Origin: JBPEWY01 sp965224095
GTDB lineage: Bacteria > Bacteroidota > Bacteroidia > Flavobacteriales > Flavobacteriaceae
Reading direction: 5' to 3'
Assembly (NCBI GenBank): GCA_965224095.1
Contig: OZ245039.1
Coordinates: forward strand, 682,001 to 746,000
Length of the DNA stretch: 64,000 nucleotides
This document shows positions 54,301-62,640 of the stretch, one piece after another (the first letter of the stretch is position 1; each line of letters begins with the position of its first letter). The notes under the pieces were generated by a model. That model had not been told where the DNA came from and made no database searches. It saw nothing but the letters and a program-made list of their open reading frames with translations. The translations under genes were made by a program, and so were the position numbers.

Positions 54301-55833
54301 GTCTTTATTCATCAGGTTCATTTTCTTTAAGTCGGCATGGTCTACCTCTGCGGTAAAGTCAAATGAGTTCAACTCACCGGAAAGGTCGGCCAGTCCTTTA
54401 AAATTAACCCGAAAGTTAGGGTCGTCTGCCTTGAGGTTTCCATCAAACAACTGATCTTTAAGGACCCCGGAAACGGCAACATCTTTATAATCATATCCGT
54501 TCCAGGTAATACTAAATATTTTTCCGGATACTTCGGTATCCAGCATTTCCTGCGTAAAACCTTTTCCCTTTACATCGAAGTCTAAAGTTGCCCGGCCCAG
54601 CTTTTCATCTTCAATATACTGCCCTATATTAAAATTTTCCAAAGATATAAAACCGGTATACGAAGCGTTATCTATATTGTTTATATCCGATAATTTGAGA
54701 TCGGAGTAGCTGTTTCCAATATCTGTAAATAAATTGAGTTTTGCGTCGATGGCATCCTCTGTAACCACCGATCTGCCCCGAATGGTAAATTGACCGAATT
54801 TGGAAAACGAAGCCGGGAGTGTTTTTCCCAGTAAATCGGGTAGTAAGTTTTTTAATTGATAATAGTTTGATGAAAGATTTTCAATAGTCGCATCCATCTT
54901 AAACGGGGCCTGGTCATCCAACAAATTCTCAAAACTAAAATCGCCTTTTATCCGGGTGTTTTCCGAACTGAGTGACAGTTCTTTAAATACAATATCGTTA
55001 AGGGTTCCTGCTACCTTGGAGGATAGTTTTACGTTTTTTCCTTTTCCAAACTCGTTGTAAAAAACATTTACTTCGTCAAGCATTACTTCCGAATTCTCAA
55101 AAGTTCCGTTTATGTGAACTTTATTTTCAAAATCCTGTAAGTCCTCCCGATCATAGGTAAAAACCAATGCTCCGTTTAAGTGCGAATTGGAGGTTTTGAT
55201 ATGCAGGGCATCGAAACGCATTTCCGATCTGGAGTATTTAAAAAGCGATTGAAGTTTAACAACCCGTATACCACGACTGTCTAAAAAAGAAATGCTGCGG
55301 ACATTACCCTCAACATCCGGTCCTAAAATTTTAAAGTCTTCAATATCTCCATAGAGTTCCGTAAAATGCAAAATGCGTTGTGTTTCCTTGTTTTCATCAC
55401 TGATTCTAAAATTCCCTCCATCAACTGTTAAATGCGATGAAGACAGCAAGAAAGGATCGTCAGACGGAGGCGAACCATCATCCAGTTTTTCCACAAAGAT
55501 ATCCAGGTTACTGTCTTCCTCTCCGAGATAGGTTTTAATATTCAGCGTTACCGCTTCCATTTCCACATCACCCAATGTTAATTTACCTTTCAGTGCCTTA
55601 TTAACACTCAGAATCGATGTTTTTAATTCATTTACATAAATAAGAGTGTCTTTTTTATGATCTTCAATATATACTCCGTTGAGCCAAACATTTCCGGAAA
55701 GAGCCGAAATATTAACCCGGCCAATATTAATATTTGTATTGTATTTTTTATTGAGCGATCGGGTTGCCCATTTCCCGAGGTGCGTTTGCACCGCAGGTAA
55801 TGACAGAAGAATGCTTAGCAGCACAAACAGCAA
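51394..55833 (-). CDS. tamB: Translocation and assembly module protein TamB (DUF490)
   Basis: 1479 residues from a TTG at 55833. TamB is an inner-membrane-anchored periplasmic protein with a long beta-taco groove, linked to lipid transport and outer-membrane protein assembly. The N-terminal TM is LFVLLSILLSLPAVQTHLG, followed by repeated AsmA/TamB-type beta segments. The C-terminal DUF490 domain (about 1050-1440) shows GTGAGNLLIEINTKGKFNMYGDF, DPLGARINMEAVYSLTANPAVL and RILINGKIGVPVGG. The TTG cuts off conserved-looking upstream codons (IKKYRKILLRALLAVIL), for which there is no ATG, GTG or TTG; a start at ATA 55890 with AAAGG 7 bp upstream is possible. Confidence 0.92.
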   Translation of the reverse strand: MLFVLLSILLSLPAVQTHLGKWATRSLNKKYNTNINIGRVNISALSGNVWLNGVYIEDHKKDTLIYVNELKTSILSVNKALKGKLTLGDVEMEAVTLNIKTYLGEEDSNLDIFVEKLDDGSPPSDDPFLLSSSHLTVDGGNFRISDENKETQRILHFTELYGDIEDFKILGPDVEGNVRSISFLDSRGIRVVKLQSLFKYSRSEMRFDALHIKTSNSHLNGALVFTYDREDLQDFENKVHINGTFENSEVMLDEVNVFYNEFGKGKNVKLSSKVAGTLNDIVFKELSLSSENTRIKGDFSFENLLDDQAPFKMDATIENLSSNYYQLKNLLPDLLGKTLPASFSKFGQFTIRGRSVVTEDAIDAKLNLFTDIGNSYSDLKLSDINNIDNASYTGFISLENFNIGQYIEDEKLGRATLDFDVKGKGFTQEMLDTEVSGKIFSITWNGYDYKDVAVSGVLKDQLFDGNLKADDPNFRVNFKGLADLSGELNSFDFTAEVDHADLKKMNLMNKDSVSVFKGDVQMNILGNSIENIAGEVSFKKTSYTNQNDTYYFDDFNVVSSFEEDGSRLLVINSPDIINGTIKGKFTYKEMPKLIENSVGSIYTNYSPHDIAPGQNIDFNLKIYNKIVEVFYPEIEFGKNTFIKGSIVGDDGDFKLTFKSPQIKAYGNNMDNVNLKVDNKNPIFNTYIEVNAIKTEYYDVSGFSLINTTIKDTLFFRTEFKGGKRNGDIYNLNFYHTFNSDKQSVIGLKKSDVSFKGYKWFLNEKNNSRNRVVFNRTMDSVRIEDLVMTHENEKIDLSGTLIGSEQKDIRLQFENVSLNKVTPDIESLKLRGIINGEFNFLQQQNNYLPSSNLTMHQLEVNGYDLGDLKLDVVGNENLTNYAVNARLINNENVESLGITGNISYINGNSGMDVTASFKQFNLAPFSNLGDDVITNIRGYASGDVKLTGKLNNPNMSGLLELDDAGLKIAELNTDYNFIAPARVSMYEQSFEFDNIILSDVVYSSTANLNGTITHQQFKDWYLDLIIDTREQRFLVLNTPPSEEALYYGTGFISGFAEIYGPTDAVSIKVQGATEEGTSLKIPVSDVAAIGDYSFINFINKNEEETVEEGRVLRDYPGLELEFDLDVQPNAEVEIVVDQKTGSSLKGTGAGNLLIEINTKGKFNMYGDFITFTGDYNFKYGGLIDKHFKVQPGGTINWDGDPLGARINMEAVYSLTANPAVLIENQNFTKRIPTNVVIALEGELMQPEPDFRIEFPAANAILNSELQYRLDDPDKRELQALSLLSQGTFINEVSITQQALTGNLIETANSLVNQILSNDDNRFDVGLSYEQGYRDPNADFQTEDRLGVTVSTQISDRILINGKIGVPVGGVSETVVAGDVEVQVLLNEDGSLSAKIFNRENEINEFLADRQGYTQGVGLSYQVDFNTFKELLQKIFVSKKKREQRLKEAQENDTVPKEKDVINTMGDGLIKVKPKKTDSGN

Positions 55834-55875
55834 GATTACAGCCAGAAGGGCTCTTAACAGTATTTTTCTATATTT

Positions 55876-55903
55876 TTTGATCGCCTTTATTGTTTTACCT
55901 TTG
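55876..55903 (+). promoter_or_regulatory. Putative tsaD promoter
   Basis: TTTG (55876-55879) and TACCTTTG (55896-55903) are separated by 16 bp, close to the Bacteroidota -33/-7 consensus. Transcription would begin near 55910, 23 bases before the tsaD ATG. The same bases on the other strand contain the AAAGG in front of the likely tamB start. Confidence 0.5.
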
Positions 55904-55932
55904 TAATCGCAATTTTTATTCCAAAAGCAGTT

Positions 55933-56949
55933 ATGGATCCCGTATATACTCTGGCAATAGAATCTTCGTGTGATGATACTTCGGCAGCCGTTTTACAAAA
56001 CGATACCGTGCTTTCCAACATCATTGCCAATCAAAAAATACATGAATCCTATGGTGGTGTGGTTCCGGAATTAGCTTCCAGAGCTCACCAACAAAATATA
56101 GTGCCCGTGGTTCACCAAGCATTGGCCAAAGCAAATATCGATAAAAAACGGCTATCTACCATAGCTTTTACAAGAGGGCCCGGTTTAATGGGGTCGTTAC
56201 TGGTTGGAACTTCGTTTGCAAAATCGCTTTCCATAGGTTTGCAAATACCGTTAATAGAGGTTAATCATATGCAGGCACATATACTTGCTCATTTTATAAA
56301 AGATGAAAAAACCACCAAGCCCGATTTTCCGTTTATTGCCATGACTATTAGCGGGGGTCATACACAAATTGTCCGGGTCAATGATTATTTCCGTATGGAG
56401 GTAATTGGAGAAACACTGGATGATGCGGTTGGTGAAGCCTTTGACAAAAGCGCCAAATTATTAGGATTGCCCTACCCTGGCGGTCCTCTTATAGACAAGT
56501 ATGCCCAGCAAGGAAATGCGCAGGCTTTCAGGTTTCCGAAACCAAAGGTATCCGGTTTGGATTTTAGTTTTAGCGGATTAAAAACGGCTATTTTATATTT
56601 TCTTCAAAAGCAAAAGGCAGAGAATCCTGATTTTATAGAAGAACACTTACCTGATATTTGTGCTTCCATTCAGTATACCATAGTGCAAATTCTCATGGAA
56701 AAACTTTTAAAAGCCACCGTAGAAACCGGCATAAAAGAAGTAGCCATTGGCGGGGGTGTTTCGGCGAATTCAGGCATTAGAAAAGCATTGAAAGAAGCGG
56801 AAACCCGTTATGGATGGACCACACACCTACCGAAATTTGAATATTGCACCGATAACGCTGCTATGATTGGAATAGTAGGTTATCTCAAATTTCTCCGAAA
56901 TGATTTCACCAATATAAAAACCATTGCAACGGCACGTTATGGCTTATAA
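55933..56949 (+). CDS. tsaD: tRNA N6-threonylcarbamoyladenosine synthase subunit TsaD
   Basis: 338 residues, Kae1/TsaD family. Start LAIESSCDDTSAAVL (7-21), metal ligands HMQAHILAH, SGGHTQIV, the VGEAFDKSAKLLGLPYPGGP loop, GGGVSANSGIRKAL and the C-terminal CTDNAAMIG. It transfers the threonylcarbamoyl group to A37 of ANN-decoding tRNAs together with TsaB and TsaE. It is complete. A TfoX-N gene overlaps its end by 11 bp. Confidence 0.97.
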   Translation: MDPVYTLAIESSCDDTSAAVLQNDTVLSNIIANQKIHESYGGVVPELASRAHQQNIVPVVHQALAKANIDKKRLSTIAFTRGPGLMGSLLVGTSFAKSLSIGLQIPLIEVNHMQAHILAHFIKDEKTTKPDFPFIAMTISGGHTQIVRVNDYFRMEVIGETLDDAVGEAFDKSAKLLGLPYPGGPLIDKYAQQGNAQAFRFPKPKVSGLDFSFSGLKTAILYFLQKQKAENPDFIEEHLPDICASIQYTIVQILMEKLLKATVETGIKEVAIGGGVSANSGIRKALKEAETRYGWTTHLPKFEYCTDNAAMIGIVGYLKFLRNDFTNIKTIATARYGL

Positions 56950-57271
56950 TGAATTACTCGCAATCCGGATTAGAAAGACCCTTGCACTATTTCCTGAAAA
57001 ATTTACAGAGAAAAAAATGTTTGGCGGACTTTCGTTTTTGTATCAAAATAAAATGACCGTGGGAATCGTAAAAGACGAACTGGCAGTTCGCATCATCGAA
57101 GCAAAAATGCCTGAGGTTTTAAAATTACCCTCGGTACGTCCTATGGATTTTACAAAAAGGCCTATGAAAGAGTTTGTATATGTATCTCCGGACGGCTTTC
57201 AATCGGAAGAACAATTACTTAAATGGATTGAACTGGGATTAGAACACGCCAGGAGTAAACTTGCCCGGTAA
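56939..57271 (+). CDS. TfoX N-terminal domain protein
   Basis: 110 residues from the ATG at 56939, which overlaps the tsaD stop by 11 bp. MAYNELLAIRIRKTLALFPEKFTEKKMFGGLSFLYQNKMTVGIVKDELAVRI matches the TfoX N-terminal domain (MFGGxxF), and the second half has RPMDFTKRPMKEFVYVSP. Members occur as stand-alone small proteins in many bacteria. Despite the name, this domain alone has no proven competence role. Likely translationally coupled to tsaD. Confidence 0.88.
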   Translation: MAYNELLAIRIRKTLALFPEKFTEKKMFGGLSFLYQNKMTVGIVKDELAVRIIEAKMPEVLKLPSVRPMDFTKRPMKEFVYVSPDGFQSEEQLLKWIELGLEHARSKLAR

Positions 57272-57362
57272 ACAGCTTATAATTTTTTGTTAACCCGGGT
57301 AGCGTTCCGGAATTTTATTGTAATTTCCGTACAGGGTAATCGACTTTAACGGTTAAACGATG

Positions 57363-57370
57363 TAAATTTG
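57363..57370 (+). promoter_or_regulatory. Putative -7 element of the secreted-protein gene at 57414
   Basis: TAAATTTG matches TAnnTTTG and lies 43 bp before the ATG at 57414. The -33 region has only ACTTTAAC, so support is partial. Confidence 0.35.
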
Positions 57371-57413
57371 GTATAAAGTTTGCGAACGTTTTTGATACTC
57401 AAAAAGCAATAAC

Positions 57414-58067
57414 ATGCAAAGTAGGTGTAGCATACTCATATTACGTTGCCTTCGGATAATTCTAATGCTGAATTTCCTGGTGGTTTCAGCACAAATAGAA
57501 CAACCCAGGTCGGTAAGAATAGAACAGGATTCGTCTGTTACAAATCTGGAAAAAAATAAGGCCGATACTCCATTGCTTAACTCCTCAAAAGAAGAAAATC
57601 CCGGAAAACTTGTTGATGTTTCCATCAAAAAACCGAGAACCGTAAAAATGCTTCCGGATCATGAATACAGGCATCGTGGAAAGGAAATAGAAAAGAAAAT
57701 GAATAAAAAACTGGAAACTTCTCTGGGCACAAAAGGAACTCAGTTTCTGGGAGATGTAAAAACATCCAGCGGATCGGTTAGGATTGTATTTCGTGATGAC
57801 GGATCTCAGATTGACGGAGATCGGGTGAGCATTTATCACAATGATGTGTTAATTTACGACAATATTACGCTATCGGCAGCTTATAAAAGCTTTCAACTTC
57901 ATTTGGAGGACGGCATCAATAAAATCAATATTGTGGCACTCAACGAGGGTTTTGTGAGTCCAAATACTGCGGAATTTCACGTGGTAGACGACCAGGGTAA
58001 GATTATATCTTCTAATCATTGGGCATTGTATCAGGGCGGTATGGGAGCAATCATGGTTATTAAATAA
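57414..58067 (+). CDS. Secreted protein of unknown function
   Basis: 217 residues. An N-terminal signal peptide (LRIILMLNFLVVSAQ, ending near 27) is followed by a charged, low-complexity region (about 28-105) and a beta-rich C-terminal domain (about 110-217: SGSVRIVFRDDGSQIDGDRVSIYHNDVLIYDNITLS, FQLHLEDGINKINIVALNEGFVSPNTAEFHVVDD). The C-terminal part looks like an Ig-like or C2-like beta-sandwich and recalls periplasmic Bacteroidota proteins of unknown role. There is no T9SS sorting domain or lipobox. I do not recognise the family. The gene is monocistronic with its own promoter-like box. Confidence 0.8.
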   Translation: MQSRCSILILRCLRIILMLNFLVVSAQIEQPRSVRIEQDSSVTNLEKNKADTPLLNSSKEENPGKLVDVSIKKPRTVKMLPDHEYRHRGKEIEKKMNKKLETSLGTKGTQFLGDVKTSSGSVRIVFRDDGSQIDGDRVSIYHNDVLIYDNITLSAAYKSFQLHLEDGINKINIVALNEGFVSPNTAEFHVVDDQGKIISSNHWALYQGGMGAIMVIK

Positions 58068-58228
58068 TGGCTTTTAAAAAAGTATTTGAGGTAAAAAAGC
58101 TACCTGTTTCTAAACCACATAAACTTTTGGTACCGTATTTTGGTAAAAATTTTATTTTAAACAAAACAACCTTATTTTGCGGTATTGTTTTACCATCATT
58201 TAAAAACGTATAGATTGTTAGAGCACTA

Positions 58229-58936
58229 ATGCAACTATTTTACCACCCTGATATAACCGAAGAAACCAACGATTTACATTTCAGCAAGGAAGAAAGTCAT
58301 CACATTGCCAATGTATTGCGTAAACAGGTGGGAGATCTGGTGTATATAACGAATGGAAAGGGACAGCTCTTTCGGGTAGTTATTACCGAGGTTACCAGGA
58401 AAAGATGCGTTGCCCGAATTGAAAAAACGGAAGATAAAGAGGCTAAAGGATACCGGATACATCTAGCGGTTGCACCGACGAAAATGAACGATCGCTACGA
58501 ATGGTTTCTTGAGAAAGCCACCGAGATCGGTATTGATGAGATTACTCCGATTATTTGCAAACACTCCGAAAGAAAAGTTATAAAACCGGCAAGGCTGCAT
58601 AAAGTTATTCAGTCGGCAATGAAACAGTCGTTGCAATGCTATTTACCCGTTTTAAACGATGCGATTAGCTTCTCCGATTTTATAAAAACCACTATTCCCG
58701 GTAAGCAATTTATAGCGCATTGTGAGAGTGGCTCTCAACGTGTTTCTATTAAGAATCTCATAAAACCAGGAGAGGATATTGTTGTTTTAATAGGCCCCGA
58801 AGGTGATTTTTCGAATGATGAAATAAAATTAGCGCTTCAACAAGGGTATAAGGCAGTTTCACTGGGAAAAAACAGATTGAGAACCGAAACCGCGGCTGTA
58901 GCCGCATGCCATGCTATTGCTTTTATAAATGAATAA
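58229..58936 (+). CDS. rsmE: 16S rRNA (uracil1498-N3)-methyltransferase
   Basis: 235 residues. N-terminal PUA-like domain (LFYHPDI, FSKEESHHIANVLRKQVGDLVYITNGKGQ) and C-terminal SPOUT/knot domain (APTKMNDRYEWFLEKATEIGIDEITPI, SERKV, MKQSLQCYLPVL, VVLIGPEGDFSNDEI, VSLGKNRLRTETAAVAA). The knot motif IGPEGDFS and the LGxxxLRTETA tail are diagnostic. It methylates U1498 in 16S rRNA. It leads a same-strand group with the DUF4159, AI-2E and methyltransferase genes (gaps of 4-7 bp). Confidence 0.96.
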   Translation: MQLFYHPDITEETNDLHFSKEESHHIANVLRKQVGDLVYITNGKGQLFRVVITEVTRKRCVARIEKTEDKEAKGYRIHLAVAPTKMNDRYEWFLEKATEIGIDEITPIICKHSERKVIKPARLHKVIQSAMKQSLQCYLPVLNDAISFSDFIKTTIPGKQFIAHCESGSQRVSIKNLIKPGEDIVVLIGPEGDFSNDEIKLALQQGYKAVSLGKNRLRTETAAVAACHAIAFINE

Positions 58937-58941
58937 TATAA

Positions 58942-59598
58942 ATGAAATTAAAACAGTTTTTTATCGGCTCCTTTGTAATAATCTCCGTTTTGTGTAATGG
59001 TATACAGGCTCAGGAAATTGCTGTACTTAAATACGGAGGTGGAGGCGATTGGTATGCCAATCCAACTTCCCTGACCAATCTGATCAGGTTTTGCAACCGG
59101 GAGATTAACACCCGGCTCAATGTACAACCCGGAACCGTAGAAGTGGGAGATCACGCAATTTTTCAATACCCTTTTCTGCATATGACAGGGCACGGAAATG
59201 TATTTTTTACGGATGAAGAAGCTGAAAACCTAAGGGATTATTTATTGTCGGGAGGCTTTTTACATATTGACGATAATTATGGAATGCAGCCCTATCTTGA
59301 AAAAGAGCTCAAAAAAGTATTTCCGGATAAATCGCTGGAGGAACTCAGTGCCTCGCATCCTATTTTTAATCAAAAATTTAAATTCCCCAACGGATTGCCT
59401 AAAATCCATGAACACGACAAAAAAAGGCCTCAGGCATTCGGTATTACGCATAACGGACGTTTGATTTTATTGTTCACGTATGAAAGCGATTTAGGCGATG
59501 GCTGGGAAAATCAGGAAGTACATAACGACCCGGAGGAAATTAGACAGAAAGCTCTGCAAATGGGTGCTAATATTGTATCTTACGTTTTCCTAAACTAA
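58942..59598 (+). CDS. DUF4159 domain secreted protein
   Basis: 218 residues with a signal peptide (FFIGSFVIISVLCNGIQAQ). The remainder matches DUF4159: VLKYGGGGDWYANPTSLTNLIRFCN, HMTGHGNVFFTDEEAENLRDYLLSGGFLHIDDNYG, and the C-terminal LLFTYESDLGDGWEN. It resembles a glutamine-amidotransferase-like (ThuA-like) fold, probably without catalysis. Function unknown; it lies in an operon with rsmE and a membrane transporter. Confidence 0.88.
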   Translation: MKLKQFFIGSFVIISVLCNGIQAQEIAVLKYGGGGDWYANPTSLTNLIRFCNREINTRLNVQPGTVEVGDHAIFQYPFLHMTGHGNVFFTDEEAENLRDYLLSGGFLHIDDNYGMQPYLEKELKKVFPDKSLEELSASHPIFNQKFKFPNGLPKIHEHDKKRPQAFGITHNGRLILLFTYESDLGDGWENQEVHNDPEEIRQKALQMGANIVSYVFLN

Positions 59599-59602
59599 GT
59601 AA

Positions 59603-60691
59603 ATGGATTCAAATACTATATCAAAAGGTATTGTAAGAGCCGTTGGAATTATTGCGGGCATTGCTTTATTGCTTTTTTTACTTTATCAAATAAGGGCCGT
59701 TATAGCCTATGTGGTCATTGCAGTGGTGGTATCGCTAATCGGCAGACCCCTGGTCTTATTTCTCCGCAGGAAACTTAAATTTGGCAATACACTCGCCGTA
59801 GTTATAACCATCGTATTAATGATAGGCCTCATCATTGGCCTCATTTCTATGTTTATTCCACTATTGATCCAGCAGGGCCAAAACCTATCGCTTCTTAATA
59901 TTGAGGAATTACAGGCAAACCTGCAGGACCTGTACCGGGAAGTGGTGGATTATTTTTCCGTAAAAAATATAGATATCGAGCAAACCCTGAAGAGTTCTGA
60001 TATACTGTCGCGGTTTAATATCAATGCAATTCCGGATTTTTTAAATTCTTTAGTGGGCGCTCTTGGGAATTTTGGAGTGGGTTTATTTTCCGTAATTTTT
60101 ATATCGTTTTTCTTTTTGAAAGACAGCAAACTGTTCGAAGAAAGTTTAATGGTCTTTATTCCGGATAATAAAGAAACAAGGCTAAAAAAATCGATTGTTA
60201 AAATTAAGGATTTGTTATCCCGGTATTTTATAGGCTTGCTTTTTCAGATATTAATTCTCTTTATTATATATACTATCGTACTACTCATATTCAGAATTGA
60301 AAATGCAGTGGTTATAGCTTTTCTATGTGCCCTTTTAAATCTTATCCCGTATATCGGTCCTTTAATTGGAGGAGCCCTTATGATCCTGTTAACAATGACC
60401 AGTAATCTGGGGCAGGATTTTAGCGATGTGATATTGCCAAAAACCATTTACGTAATGATTGGTTTTATCATCGGACAACTCATTGATAATTTCTTCAGTC
60501 AACCCTTTATTTTTTCAAATAGCGTTAGATCGCACCCGCTCGAAATTTTTCTTATTATAATTATTGGAGGATTGCTTTTTGGTGTGGTCGGAATGATTGT
60601 CGCAGTCCCGCTTTATACAGCTATTAAGGTAATTTTAAAGGAATTTTTAGCAGAAAACAAGGTAGTTAAGTCGTTGACTAAAAATTTATAG
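59603..60691 (+). CDS. AI-2E (TerC/PerM-like) family membrane transporter
   Basis: 362 residues with about seven or eight TM helices and a long cytoplasmic/periplasmic helix region (about 90-140) after the third helix, as in the AI-2E transporter family. Typical pieces: VIAVVVSLIGRPLVLFLRR, LGNFGVGLFSVIFISFFFLKDSK, LIPYIGPLIGGALMILL, IGQLIDNFFSQPFIFSNSVRSHPLEIFLIIIIGG. Members export AI-2 or act as Na+/H+ antiporters; the substrate here is not predictable. Confidence 0.92.
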   Translation: MDSNTISKGIVRAVGIIAGIALLLFLLYQIRAVIAYVVIAVVVSLIGRPLVLFLRRKLKFGNTLAVVITIVLMIGLIIGLISMFIPLLIQQGQNLSLLNIEELQANLQDLYREVVDYFSVKNIDIEQTLKSSDILSRFNINAIPDFLNSLVGALGNFGVGLFSVIFISFFFLKDSKLFEESLMVFIPDNKETRLKKSIVKIKDLLSRYFIGLLFQILILFIIYTIVLLIFRIENAVVIAFLCALLNLIPYIGPLIGGALMILLTMTSNLGQDFSDVILPKTIYVMIGFIIGQLIDNFFSQPFIFSNSVRSHPLEIFLIIIIGGLLFGVVGMIVAVPLYTAIKVILKEFLAENKVVKSLTKNL

Positions 60692-60698
60692 TATAACT

Positions 60699-61880
60699 TT
60701 GAATAAGGAAGTTCTAAATACTGGGGTTCAGGATTTTATACAAAAAAATTTGGAATATGACATTTCGACAGTTCTACTAAAAATGCCCGATTTTTCCGGG
60801 GTTAGTCGATTGGACGTAGCTCAGCAACTCGAATCGAAAAAAAAAAGCAAAAAAAAGCTTCCAACCTGGTATAAGACCCCCGGAATATACTACCCGAAAA
60901 AACTCTCTATAGAACAAGCTTCTTCCGAAATTACTGCGCATTATAAAGCCTCTTTGGTTTCCGGAAAAACGTTAATCGATCTTACCGGAGGGATGGGTGT
61001 AGACAGTTATTTTTTTTCAAAAAAAATGGATACTGTTTTTCATTGTGAAAAAGATATGGAGCTCTCCGATATTGCTTCGCATAACTTTTCCGTATTATCC
61101 GGTGGTAATATTAAATCTGTTCGCGGAGACGGACTTGCCTTTTTAATCTCTTCTCCTCAAAAATTTGATTGGATTTATCTGGACCCTTCCCGAAGAAATC
61201 CCCAAAGTAAAAAAGTATTCTATTTAAGGGATTGTCTTCCAAACGTACCCGAAATAGTTCATACCCTGTTTAGCAAATCCAATAACATTCTTATTAAAAC
61301 CTCTCCCCTGCTCGATTTAACAAAGGGGCTGGCGGAACTGAGTAATGTAAAGGAAATACATGTAGTAGCAGTAAAAAATGAAGTAAAAGAGCTTTTATGG
61401 GTATTGCAGAAAGGATTTGATAGGCAGGTGCTCATTAAAACGGTAAATATGATACACGAACATCAAAGGCAGGCCTTTGATTTTACCCGAGATGAAGAGA
61501 AAAATACACGTATTACTCCGGGGCAGCCTGAAACCTATTTGTACGAGCCTAATGCAGCTCTGCTAAAGGCCGGTGCTTTTACACTGGTATCGGCTCGTTT
61601 CAAGGTAAAAAAACTTCATCGCCACACACATTTATACACTTCGGATACACTTATTGAATTTCCGGGACGGAAATTCCGGATCCTTGCAGTATTTCCGTAT
61701 AAAAAAAGTGCCTTTAAAGCGTTTCCCAAAAAAGCCAATATAAGCACCCGTAACTTTAAAGAATCGGTTACCGGTTTAAGAAAGAAGTTAAAAATAAAGG
61801 AGGGAGGGAATTATTTCCTGTTTTTCACAACGGATTCGGAAAATAGGAAAATAGTAATTCTCTGCGAAAAAGCACTTTAA
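60699..61880 (+). CDS. Class I SAM-dependent methyltransferase with THUMP-like domain
   Basis: 393 residues. Start is TTG 60699, 7 bp after the transporter stop; the first internal ATG is 28 codons later and would remove conserved helix. The SAM-binding motif is LIDLTGGMGVDSYFFS (about 92-107) and the catalytic-site-like IYLDPSRRNPQ occupies the DPPY position, followed by LIKTSPLLDL. The C-terminal region (about 275-393) fits the THUMP-like domain (YEPNAALLKAGAF, TRNFKESVTGLRKKLKIKEGGN). Probably modifies RNA; the target base is unknown. Its stop shares TTAA with the stop of the convergent gene. Confidence 0.88.
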   Translation: MNKEVLNTGVQDFIQKNLEYDISTVLLKMPDFSGVSRLDVAQQLESKKKSKKKLPTWYKTPGIYYPKKLSIEQASSEITAHYKASLVSGKTLIDLTGGMGVDSYFFSKKMDTVFHCEKDMELSDIASHNFSVLSGGNIKSVRGDGLAFLISSPQKFDWIYLDPSRRNPQSKKVFYLRDCLPNVPEIVHTLFSKSNNILIKTSPLLDLTKGLAELSNVKEIHVVAVKNEVKELLWVLQKGFDRQVLIKTVNMIHEHQRQAFDFTRDEEKNTRITPGQPETYLYEPNAALLKAGAFTLVSARFKVKKLHRHTHLYTSDTLIEFPGRKFRILAVFPYKKSAFKAFPKKANISTRNFKESVTGLRKKLKIKEGGNYFLFFTTDSENRKIVILCEKAL

Positions 61881-62602
61881 TCCGGACAATTCCATTTAAA
61901 ATCAGCTATTTTTTCCTGAGATCCGGCTGTAAGATTATAATGCCACCATTCCGTGCGAATAGACCAGAACCCGTGCTTTTCCATGGTTTTCTTTAAAATA
62001 TTTCTGTTTAGCAGAATGGAGTCGGAAAACTCCATATAATCGTGATGCGCTTCCCTGCCAAAATAGTCAAAATCGGTTCCCATGGGTATCTCCTTTCCCG
62101 TATCCAAACGGACCAGCGTTATATCAACGGCACCACCCTTATTATGAATAGACCCTTTTGCGGGATCCGCCACATACTGTGGATCAGGGACTAATGCCCA
62201 CATTTTCCACTGTACTTCATTGGGACGGTAGCAATCAAAAAACTTAATTCGGTATCCCATATCTATAAACTCCTTATTAGCCTTAAGAAGAGCTTTTGCC
62301 GTTTTAACACGAACATAACATTCCGGACAATCGTATACCCGGGTTTTTAAAAAATTATGCTCCGTAGCATAGCGCAAATCATAGACAAATGCATCGCTAT
62401 AATCTCTAAGCCTTACAAAAGTAGTATCGGGAAGTGTGCTTAAAAGAGGAATAGGCTTATCCGACAATTCCGGATCATTCTTTTTATTCTGAATACTATC
62501 AGCTTGTTCCAAATGAGGCTCGACAGCATGCTTTATTTCCTTTTTACAGGCCGTAAACAATAACACTGCCAAACACACATTTATCAGATCAAGCTTTTTC
62601 AT
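61877..62602 (-). CDS. D-Ala-D-Ala dipeptidase lipoprotein (VanX/DdpX, M15 family)
   Basis: 241 residues. Lipoprotein signal with lipobox LLFTAC, so membrane-anchored in the cell envelope. The Zn site of M15D is intact: SIHNKGGAVDIT (SxHxxGxAxD) and EWWHY. CYRPNEVQWKMW holds the Arg of the substrate pocket. Such enzymes split D-Ala-D-Ala for peptidoglycan recycling; no van genes are nearby, so a resistance role is not suggested. It is 38 bp after the PLP decarboxylase gene. Confidence 0.93.
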   Translation of the reverse strand: MKKLDLINVCLAVLLFTACKKEIKHAVEPHLEQADSIQNKKNDPELSDKPIPLLSTLPDTTFVRLRDYSDAFVYDLRYATEHNFLKTRVYDCPECYVRVKTAKALLKANKEFIDMGYRIKFFDCYRPNEVQWKMWALVPDPQYVADPAKGSIHNKGGAVDITLVRLDTGKEIPMGTDFDYFGREAHHDYMEFSDSILLNRNILKKTMEKHGFWSIRTEWWHYNLTAGSQEKIADFKWNCPD

Positions 62603-62640
62603 GTATTAAAAATACGAAAAACCTTGTTTCTTTACGTAGA

